A stretch of DNA of 39,261 nt from Fidelibacterota bacterium (GTDB taxonomy: Bacteria > Fidelibacterota > UBA8477 > JABMPR01). The notes under the pieces are model-generated. The model saw only the letters and a program-made list of their open reading frames with translations. It did not search any database and had not been told where the DNA came from. Position numbers and translations under genes: made by a program. Positions 33,679 to 39,261 of this stretch are shown piece by piece. The stretch is taken from positions 1-39,261 of the forward strand of contig JAIPJF010000026.1 in assembly GCA_021734325.1 (NCBI GenBank), in the 5' to 3' direction. The stretch's first letter is position 1. Each line of letters starts with the position of its first letter.

Positions 33679-34572
33679 ATGAACAAGGGTGTGGTGAAAA
33701 TACAGGTCCGGGCTGGTGTGGATATCGGTGGAACAAAAATTCGAATCGGATTGATCGATGACCAGGGACAACTACTTGGATTGGCGGAGAAAATCTCCAT
33801 GAAGCAGTTCAGCAGTGGTGATGAACTCATGGCTGTCATTGCGAAAACGATCAAATCGATGGTTGCAGATTCACCCGATTATTTTCTGCGTGGGGTCGGT
33901 GTTGGTGCCCCCGGTCCGCTTGATGATAAACATGAAAAAGTCATGGAAACACCGAATACACCCATCATTCAGAATTATCCCCTGGTTGAGCGGCTGCAGC
34001 AGCATTTTGATGTCCCGGTTAAAATGAACAATGACGCGAATGTATTCGTACTTGGCGAGGCGATCGCCGGCGCTGGTAGGGGAGAAGCTTATGTCTATGG
34101 TATTACACTTGGCACTGGCTACGGTCATGGATTTGTTTGGGACGGTAAAATTTTAAGCGGCGCCCACGGGACTGCGACGGAATATGGACTGGCCCCTTAT
34201 AATGAAGGCACTTTTGAGGACTATGTTTCTGGATCGGCTTTGGAGCGTAGCTATGCCCGACTTTCAGGAAAGAACCAGAGTGGTGTACAGATATTTGAGC
34301 TGGCCAAGGCTGGAAATGCCCATGCACTAACTGCGTGGAGCCTCCTTGGTCGATCCATAGGACATTCTCTTGTTTATGTAAATCACCTCCTGGATCCTGG
34401 TATTATCGTGATCGGTGGTTCGCTGGCGGCTGGCTTTGACTTTTTCATCACCTCCCTGCGCGAGGTTGTGGATAGCCACCTTTTTGAAAATCAGAGAAAC
34501 CGCTTGCGTATTGAACCTGCTGAATTGGGTGATGCAGCCCCGGTAATTGGCGCCGCATCGCTAATTACCTAG
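33679..34572 (+). CDS. ROK-family sugar kinase lacking the zinc site
   Basis: A 297-residue ROK protein. ATP- and sugar-binding segments are present: GVDIGGTKIRIGLID at the N-terminus, GVGAPGPLD, and NNDANVFVLGEA with the catalytic Asp. The usual GEIGH...CxCGxxGC zinc block is replaced by TEYGLAPYNEGTFEDYVSGS, so the His and the cysteines are absent. There is no HTH domain, so it is an enzyme rather than a NagC/XylR repressor. It starts immediately after the GWxTD stop. Glucokinase activity would fit the glycolytic genes downstream, but the substrate is inferred. Confidence 0.88.
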   Translation: MNKGVVKIQVRAGVDIGGTKIRIGLIDDQGQLLGLAEKISMKQFSSGDELMAVIAKTIKSMVADSPDYFLRGVGVGAPGPLDDKHEKVMETPNTPIIQNYPLVERLQQHFDVPVKMNNDANVFVLGEAIAGAGRGEAYVYGITLGTGYGHGFVWDGKILSGAHGTATEYGLAPYNEGTFEDYVSGSALERSYARLSGKNQSGVQIFELAKAGNAHALTAWSLLGRSIGHSLVYVNHLLDPGIIVIGGSLAAGFDFFITSLREVVDSHLFENQRNRLRIEPAELGDAAPVIGAASLIT

Positions 34573-34577
34573 TTCAA

Positions 34578-35279
34578 ATGTATAACACGAACTTTTCATT
34601 CGATCACGCTATAAGACCCATAATCCATGGTATATTAGATCTGATCTATCCTCCACTCTGTCTGGTCTGCGAAAAAAAATTAACTGATCAAGAGGATCAA
34701 ATCTGTTTTTCCTGCCTTAATGGATTTCAGCTTATCGGAAAAGAACATGACAAATTCTCAATTCCTGGAAAAGTGTTCATCGAAAAGGCCTGGGCTTTGT
34801 TTGTATTTGACTCCGCCTTTCAGGGTCTGATCCACCATCTGAAGTATTCACGCCGAAGGAAACCCGTGCTGGCGGTTTTAAAGCATTTTCAAAGCGAAAT
34901 AATGGGGCAGATAAAGCATACTCATTACGATTGGATTGTCTCGATTCCCCTCCATCCCAGAAAAATGCGGGAGCGCGGCTACAATCAGGTTGATGGGATG
35001 AATGCCTGGCTCTGCGAGCAATTGGGTACAGCCCAGGGAAATCATCTGGTCAGGCGTCTTAAATATACCGAAAGTCAAACAAAATTGAATGCAGAAGAAA
35101 GACAGTTAAATGTGGCCATGGCCTTTGGTGTCGTAAACGAATCGGAGATTTCCGGCAGGCAGTTTCTCCTGGTTGATGATGTGTTGACGACCGGTGCCAC
35201 AGCCAACGAATTGGCTGAAGTATTGATCAATTCTGGCGCCCAGCAGGTGGATTTGATCACCCTTTCAACACCCCAGTAG
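34578..35279 (+). CDS. comF: ComF-family phosphoribosyltransferase-like protein
   Basis: A 233-residue ComF homologue. The N-terminal zinc ribbon is CLVCEKKLTDQEDQICFSCL. The phosphoribosyltransferase part carries RERGYNQVDGM and the PRPP motif FLLVDDVLTTGATANE. In naturally competent bacteria ComF helps DNA uptake after entry; in others the role is unclear. It follows the ROK kinase by five bases. Confidence 0.9.
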   Translation: MYNTNFSFDHAIRPIIHGILDLIYPPLCLVCEKKLTDQEDQICFSCLNGFQLIGKEHDKFSIPGKVFIEKAWALFVFDSAFQGLIHHLKYSRRRKPVLAVLKHFQSEIMGQIKHTHYDWIVSIPLHPRKMRERGYNQVDGMNAWLCEQLGTAQGNHLVRRLKYTESQTKLNAEERQLNVAMAFGVVNESEISGRQFLLVDDVLTTGATANELAEVLINSGAQQVDLITLSTPQ

Positions 35280-35397
35280 GGGAGTTCTTGACTTGGTCTG
35301 ATTTTTGTAGTAACGTATTACTGAGTTACGAATGTTTTATGAAACATGGAAGTATAAAGATAACAACAATTTAAATAATAGATTTGGAGAGAATGGC

Positions 35398-36582
35398 ATG
35401 AAGACTTATAACAATCCACCACAACTAAACACCTCTCGTCGATTTGCAGATAATATGACGAGTGCTCATGCGTTAACCTTGAAAGCAAAAAAAGGTGAAA
35501 AAGGGAATACCAAGGGGACACCTTATGCCCTCCCCGCTTTTAATATTACCACTATCCAGGGGATCAATGCTGCATTCGATGCCTTCGAAACATTGGGTGC
35601 TTCCGGTCTATTAGCCCTCTCAAACAGTGCGTTAAAGCATTTTGGCAGTGGGGATCCCATTACCGGCCTGGAAGTCGCCGCAGATTACATCGCCGCGAGG
35701 GCAAAAAGATCTTCTGTAAAAGTGGCCACCCATCTGGATCATGGTGATTATACCACTGAAGCAGGTCGAAAAGTTGTCCAGGGAGCTGTACAGCATCTGA
35801 CCAGCGTGATGGCTGATAATTCAACAGATCATGCAAATAAGCGAGGACGGTCACTGGAGGAAAATATCGGGTATACACGGGAAGTGGTGAATATGGCTCA
35901 TCCTCTGGGAGTCTCTGTTGAAGGTGAGCTGGGAGTTCTTGCCGGGGAAGAGGATGAAGATACCAAATCGGAAGTCTCGACCTATACGAATCCGGATGAT
36001 TTTGAACAATTCATTACAGAGACTGGCGTGTTGATGATCGCCCCAACCATCGGGACCATGCACGGTCCGAATAAGGGCAAACCAGGTACAAAGGTTAAAT
36101 TGAATATTGAGCTGGCCCATGAATTGCTCAAAATTGCCGATCGCGTTCAGCCAGAGACCATCTTTGTTGCCCATGGGGCTTCGACACTTTATCCGCAAGT
36201 GGTTGATTATGCCGTCGAACAACTCACTGCCTTAAGTACGGGGATGCTTGAACAATATGGCCAGACCTGGAAGAATTTTGTTGGAACAGACTGGGAGCAG
36301 ATTCAAGGGCTCATTGGCGCTGGATTTGCCAAAATAAATACGGATACCGAAAATCGCCAGACCTTCCTCAGTGCACTTTTGGGAGCTGTAAACACGAATG
36401 CTGCCAAGATCGACATCCGTTGGTACGATACAAAGACAACTGAGGCCCTGACCCAGAGCTATCTGGTAAAATTGATTATGGCCGGGAACTATGGTGTTTG
36501 GCACGAGCCCAAGATTGATGTTAAGAAATACAATTTTGATCTTCATCTTGCCTTAGCAGACGCCTTGAAAAATGCACAATAA
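35398..36582 (+). CDS. fba: Class II fructose-bisphosphate aldolase
   Basis: A 394-residue zinc aldolase that splits fructose-1,6-bisphosphate. Active-site blocks: THLDHGD (Asp and zinc His), VEGELGVLAGEED, GTMHGPNKG (zinc His), VAHGAST (zinc His; HGAS rather than HGGS) and KINTDTENR. The segment between HGAS and KINTDT is longer than in E. coli FbaA. An upstream ATG at 35332 would add 22 residues, but GGAGA at 35386-35390 fits 35398. A possible promoter, TTGACT at 35288-35293 with TAACGT 17 bases on, lies upstream. pgk follows after 23 bases. Confidence 0.93.
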   Translation: MKTYNNPPQLNTSRRFADNMTSAHALTLKAKKGEKGNTKGTPYALPAFNITTIQGINAAFDAFETLGASGLLALSNSALKHFGSGDPITGLEVAADYIAARAKRSSVKVATHLDHGDYTTEAGRKVVQGAVQHLTSVMADNSTDHANKRGRSLEENIGYTREVVNMAHPLGVSVEGELGVLAGEEDEDTKSEVSTYTNPDDFEQFITETGVLMIAPTIGTMHGPNKGKPGTKVKLNIELAHELLKIADRVQPETIFVAHGASTLYPQVVDYAVEQLTALSTGMLEQYGQTWKNFVGTDWEQIQGLIGAGFAKINTDTENRQTFLSALLGAVNTNAAKIDIRWYDTKTTEALTQSYLVKLIMAGNYGVWHEPKIDVKKYNFDLHLALADALKNAQ

Positions 36583-36605
36583 GTTGACAGTAAGGAAATA
36601 AAGAA

Positions 36606-37808
36606 ATGCCAAAACATGTCAAGGATCTTGATGTCAAAGGCAAAAAGGTATTTGTCAGGACTGATTATAATGTCCCACTGGATTCAGATGGTAATGTGAC
36701 CGATGATTTTCGGATCATTGCCTCATTGCCCACCATAGAATATCTCCTGAATCAGGGAGCTGCTGTAATTCTTGCCTCGCATCTCGGACGACCCAAAGGC
36801 AGCGTTGTCCCTGAAATGAGTCTGGCTCCGGTTGCAAAACGTCTCAAGGAGCTGATCAAAGCTGAGATCCAATTTGCCCCGGATTGCATCGGACCTGATG
36901 TTGTGGCCAGGGCCGAAAGGCTGAAACCTGGTCAGATACTGATCCTGGAGAATCTGCGCTTTCATGCTGGTGAAACAGACAATGATACAGATTTTTCACG
37001 TGGATTGGCTGAACTCGCAGATGTCTATGTCAACGATGCCTTTGGGACTGCCCACAGGGCTCATGCCTCAAATGTGGGAATGACCCCATATTTTGAACAA
37101 AAGGCAGCCGGATTTTTGTTAATGAAGGAAATCGATTTTCTGGTAAAAGCGATTGATTCTCCTGCCCGCCCATTCACGGTGGTACTGGGTGGTTCAAAAG
37201 TCAGTGGAAAAATTGATCTGTTAAAACGACTAGCCGATGTCGCTGATAATATTCTTATTGGCGGCGGAATGGCGTTTACTTTCTTAAGTGCTGCCCCACT
37301 CAACCATGATGTAGGTGCATCTCTTGTGGAAGCGGACAAACATCAATTCGCAACAGATGTGATCAACCTGTGTTTGGAAAAGGGTGTCAATCTGGTGCTG
37401 CCATCTGACTGCGTGGCCAGTCGTGAGATAAAAGAGGATGCAGAGTGTCAGGAACTACCCATCCGCTCACTCGAAGGTGATCTTATGGGTCTGGATATCG
37501 GACACCGAACAGTCAAATCCTTCAATACAATACTGGAATCTTCCAAGACCGTTTTATGGAACGGCCCCATGGGGGTTTTTGAAATGACACCCTTCCAGGA
37601 AGGTACTAGATCCATTGCACAAAAATTGTGCGACATCACAAAAAAAGGTGTTACCACCATTGTTGGTGGTGGAGATAGTGCCGCTGCGCTAAAGAAATTT
37701 GGCATGGATGATTGTGTGACCCATACCTCCACAGGAGGAGGCGCTTCATTGGAGTTACTTAGTGGTATTAAGTTACCGGCATTTGAAGCTTTGAAAGGAG
37801 CTAAATAA
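36606..37808 (+). CDS. pgk: Phosphoglycerate kinase
   Basis: A 400-residue enzyme of lower glycolysis, converting 1,3-bisphosphoglycerate to 3-phosphoglycerate with ATP formation. Signatures: KVFVRTDYNVPLDSDGNVTD, LASHLGRPKG, LLENLRFHAGE-type (here LILENLRFHAGE), VLGGSKVSGKI, WNGPMGVFE and the C-terminal GGGDSAAAL. AAGGAAA precedes the ATG. tpiA starts directly after the stop. Confidence 0.97.
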   Translation: MPKHVKDLDVKGKKVFVRTDYNVPLDSDGNVTDDFRIIASLPTIEYLLNQGAAVILASHLGRPKGSVVPEMSLAPVAKRLKELIKAEIQFAPDCIGPDVVARAERLKPGQILILENLRFHAGETDNDTDFSRGLAELADVYVNDAFGTAHRAHASNVGMTPYFEQKAAGFLLMKEIDFLVKAIDSPARPFTVVLGGSKVSGKIDLLKRLADVADNILIGGGMAFTFLSAAPLNHDVGASLVEADKHQFATDVINLCLEKGVNLVLPSDCVASREIKEDAECQELPIRSLEGDLMGLDIGHRTVKSFNTILESSKTVLWNGPMGVFEMTPFQEGTRSIAQKLCDITKKGVTTIVGGGDSAAALKKFGMDDCVTHTSTGGGASLELLSGIKLPAFEALKGAK

Positions 37809-38576
37809 TTGAAAAGAAATAAGATAGTAGCAGGAAACTGGAAGATGCACTTTGGGGCAAAAGCGGCCTCAGAATTCGCAGAAGCTCTCCGTATTAATAT
37901 ATTGGACACCCATGGGGTCACGGTTATTTTATGCCCGCCTTTTTTGGCGTTACAGTCGGTTTTTGATGCGGTGAATGGAAGTGAGCTAAAGCTGGGTGCC
38001 CAAAATATGCATTGGGAAGAGGCCGGCGCTTTTACCGGTGAAATAACCGGTTCCATGATCAGGGAAACGGGTGCTGAATACGTCATCCTGGGTCATTCTG
38101 AACGGAGACATATCTTTCGTGAGAGTGACGAATGGATAAACAAAAAAGTTCACAGATCTTTGACATCAGGTTTGATTCCCATCCTATGTGTAGGGGAGAA
38201 AATTGAAGAGCGTGAGGCGGGACAAACTGAGCATATTATTGCTCGACAGCTCCGAGAAGGCCTCAAAGGGCTGAGTGCAGCTCAAATGGAGACTGTAATC
38301 ATTGCCTATGAGCCTGTTTGGGCCATTGGTACTGGTTTGACAGCTTCTCCTGCACAAGCGGCCAGCGTCCACACCTTTATTCGAGGAGCGCTGAAGACCC
38401 TCTTCAATGAAGCGGTGGCTGAATCAACGTGGATTCTTTATGGAGGAAGCGTGAAACCTGATAATACAATAGGCTTGTTGTCTAATAAAGACATTGACGG
38501 AGCCTTGGTCGGAGGAGCAAGCTTGGATGTTGACTCATTCAAGGGAATAATCGACCAGGCCGGAGCCATCGAGTAG
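37809..38576 (+). CDS. tpiA: Triosephosphate isomerase
   Basis: A 255-residue TIM barrel that interconverts dihydroxyacetone phosphate and glyceraldehyde-3-phosphate. Catalytic residues are in place: Lys in AGNWKMHFG, His in ILGHSERRH and Glu in YEPVWAIGTG, with YGGSVKPDN near the end. The start is TTG, eight bases after AAAGGAG and directly after the pgk stop. Confidence 0.97.
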   Translation: MKRNKIVAGNWKMHFGAKAASEFAEALRINILDTHGVTVILCPPFLALQSVFDAVNGSELKLGAQNMHWEEAGAFTGEITGSMIRETGAEYVILGHSERRHIFRESDEWINKKVHRSLTSGLIPILCVGEKIEEREAGQTEHIIARQLREGLKGLSAAQMETVIIAYEPVWAIGTGLTASPAQAASVHTFIRGALKTLFNEAVAESTWILYGGSVKPDNTIGLLSNKDIDGALVGGASLDVDSFKGIIDQAGAIE

Positions 38577-38585
38577 GAGAAACTC

Positions 38586-38990
38586 ATGATATTTTTGTAC
38601 ATATTGCTGGTAATAATCTCACTCATGCTGATGCTGGTAATTCTCATGCAATCAAGCAAGGGAGGGGGATTAGCTGGTACCTTTGGAGGGGGCAGCACAG
38701 CCAGTGCTTTATTTGGAGGAGTTGGAGCGGGTAATTTTCTCACCAAATTGACCGGTGGATTAGCCGTGGCCTTCATGGTATTGATTCTGCTCATTGGAAT
38801 TATGAATAAGGGCGGATCCGCTCAACAAACAGATTTCCAGAAAGAATTGCAGGAGGAATTGGTGGTTCCTGGAACTCAGTTTGAGGCCAGCGCACCTGCG
38901 GAAATTGCTCTTCCAGGTGAATCACAGGGAACGGCAAGTCCTTCAGCTGCAAAAGCAACAGCTACTGCTCCTGGTGGCGAGGGAAAATAG
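38586..38990 (+). CDS. secG: Preprotein translocase subunit SecG
   Basis: A 134-residue inner-membrane subunit that assists the SecYE channel. Two transmembrane helices (about 2-20 and 55-75) flank the conserved SSKGGGLAGTFGGGSTASAL. The C-terminal tail of about 50 residues is Ala/Pro/Glu-rich and longer than in E. coli. AGGAGAAAC precedes the ATG. It lies in the tpiA-secG-tRNA-Leu order seen in many bacteria. Confidence 0.95.
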   Translation: MIFLYILLVIISLMLMLVILMQSSKGGGLAGTFGGGSTASALFGGVGAGNFLTKLTGGLAVAFMVLILLIGIMNKGGSAQQTDFQKELQEELVVPGTQFEASAPAEIALPGESQGTASPSAAKATATAPGGEGK

Positions 38991-38997
38991 TTTTTTG

Positions 38998-39081
38998 GCC
39001 GAGGTGGTGGAACTGGTAGACACGCTGTCTTGAGGGGGCAGTGGGCTAACGCCTGTGCGGGTTCGAGTCCCGCCCTCGGCA
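38998..39081 (+). tRNA. tRNA-Leu (anticodon GAG)
   Basis: An 84-base class II tRNA: acceptor GCCGAGG pairs with CCTCGGC, the anticodon stem CTGTC/GGCAG holds the loop TTGAGGG, a long variable arm follows, and the T arm is GCGGG-TTCGAGT-CCCGC. The CCA end is not encoded. It lies seven bases after secG. Confidence 0.96.
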
Positions 39082-39100
39082 CAAAATAAAAATTTATACT

Positions 39101-39127
39101 GAGACCTGATAATTCAGGTCTCTTTTT
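39101..39127 (+). terminator. Rho-independent terminator after tRNA-Leu
   Basis: A nine-base-pair stem GAGACCTGA/TCAGGTCTC with loop TAAT and five T residues. It ends the pgk-tpiA-secG-tRNA transcript. Confidence 0.92.
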
Positions 39128-39147
39128 ATGCGGTCGGAGACAGAATA

Positions 39148-39261
39148 CCACGGGTTTACCCGTGGATGAATGAGCCTCCGGAGGTACATTAAATGCTGAA
39201 TGAAGACAAGGATAACAGCACACAGTTCCTATCGATTGGAATATCATGTAGTATGGGTATG
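39148..39261 (+). mobile_element. Left end of a second IS200-type element (cut by window edge)
   Basis: The hairpin CCACGGG-TTTA-CCCGTGG (39148-39165) is the usual subterminal foldback of IS200/IS605 left ends. It is followed by CCTCCGGAGG, itself palindromic, which holds the ribosome site, and then the start of a TnpA gene. The exact outer boundary is not visible; it lies between the terminator T-run and 39148. Confidence 0.8.
39200..39261 (+). CDS. tnpA: IS200 transposase TnpA, N-terminal fragment
   Basis: The first 20 codons read MKTRITAHSSYRLEYHVVWV, the recognisable beginning of IS200-group Y1 transposases (YRLEYHLVWV-type). The rest lies beyond the window. An ATG at 39193 is in another frame. 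It differs in sequence from the RAYT-like protein at 8949, so it belongs to a different branch. Confidence 0.85.
   Translation, partial: MKTRITAHSSYRLEYHVVWV

Noticed and set aside
37448..38086. Long minus-strand open frame (212 codons) across pgk and tpiA
   Set aside because: It is antisense to two well-conserved glycolytic genes and has no recognisable motif. It is a by-product of codon use.

Overview
This window looks like chromosomal DNA of an uncultured or little-studied bacterium of the FCB superphylum, with Candidatus Marinimicrobia or a near relative as the best guess. The reasons are two secreted proteins with a type IX-like C-terminal sorting domain (PNPFN motif, ending in LR), a GWxTD-domain protein, a bifunctional FtcD, a B12-dependent NrdJ and a DUF4834-like small protein. 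This placement is inference; there is no rRNA in the window.

Layout. 1-1148 is a gene-free stretch full of palindromic repeats. 1149-7049 holds an outer-membrane barrel, an SLC13 carboxylate transporter and a TldD/PmbA protease pair, closed by a strong terminator. 7317-13231 is an accessory zone: a lamin-tail secreted protein, an IS200-like (RAYT-type) transposase bracketed by palindromic repeat units, a secreted endonuclease I, an FKBP isomerase, a Phd/VapC toxin-antitoxin pair, a thioredoxin-fold protein, a HigBA pair and another repeat patch. 13232-19872 is housekeeping: YkgJ and an atypical SDR (minus strand), then a site-2 protease, a 59-residue membrane protein, ftcD, mutL and miaA. nrdJ runs on the minus strand against miaA across a shared bidirectional terminator. 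After tRNA-Gly come a NarL-type two-component system, a folB-folK-deoxynucleoside kinase-DUF4834 cluster, an RsbW-like ATPase, a small barrel, rsmE, HIT, smc, the GWxTD protein, a ROK kinase and comF. Then come fba, pgk, tpiA and secG, ending in tRNA-Leu, a terminator and the first bases of a second IS200 element.

How the genes work together. Many genes are translationally coupled (ATGA, TAATG or GTGA overlaps; TTG and GTG starts). Lower glycolysis (fba-pgk-tpiA), folate synthesis (folB-folK) with folate one-carbon entry from histidine breakdown (ftcD), and deoxynucleotide supply (nrdJ, the deoxynucleoside kinase) are represented.

The most interesting part is 428-745 plus 8598-9573. A small HUH transposase is framed exactly by AACCGTT-N2-AACGGTT palindromes. 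It is flanked by two copies of a repeat unit whose inner hairpins keep their pairing through compensatory base changes, and further copies sit in the gene-free region near the start. This resembles a REP/RAYT system. Other points worth attention are an apparently leaderless promoter-GTG arrangement, a histidine kinase whose coding frame starts without ATG, GTG or TTG, an SDR lacking the catalytic Tyr and Lys, a zinc-site-less ROK kinase, and a heptamer tandem repeat across the ftcD stop codon.
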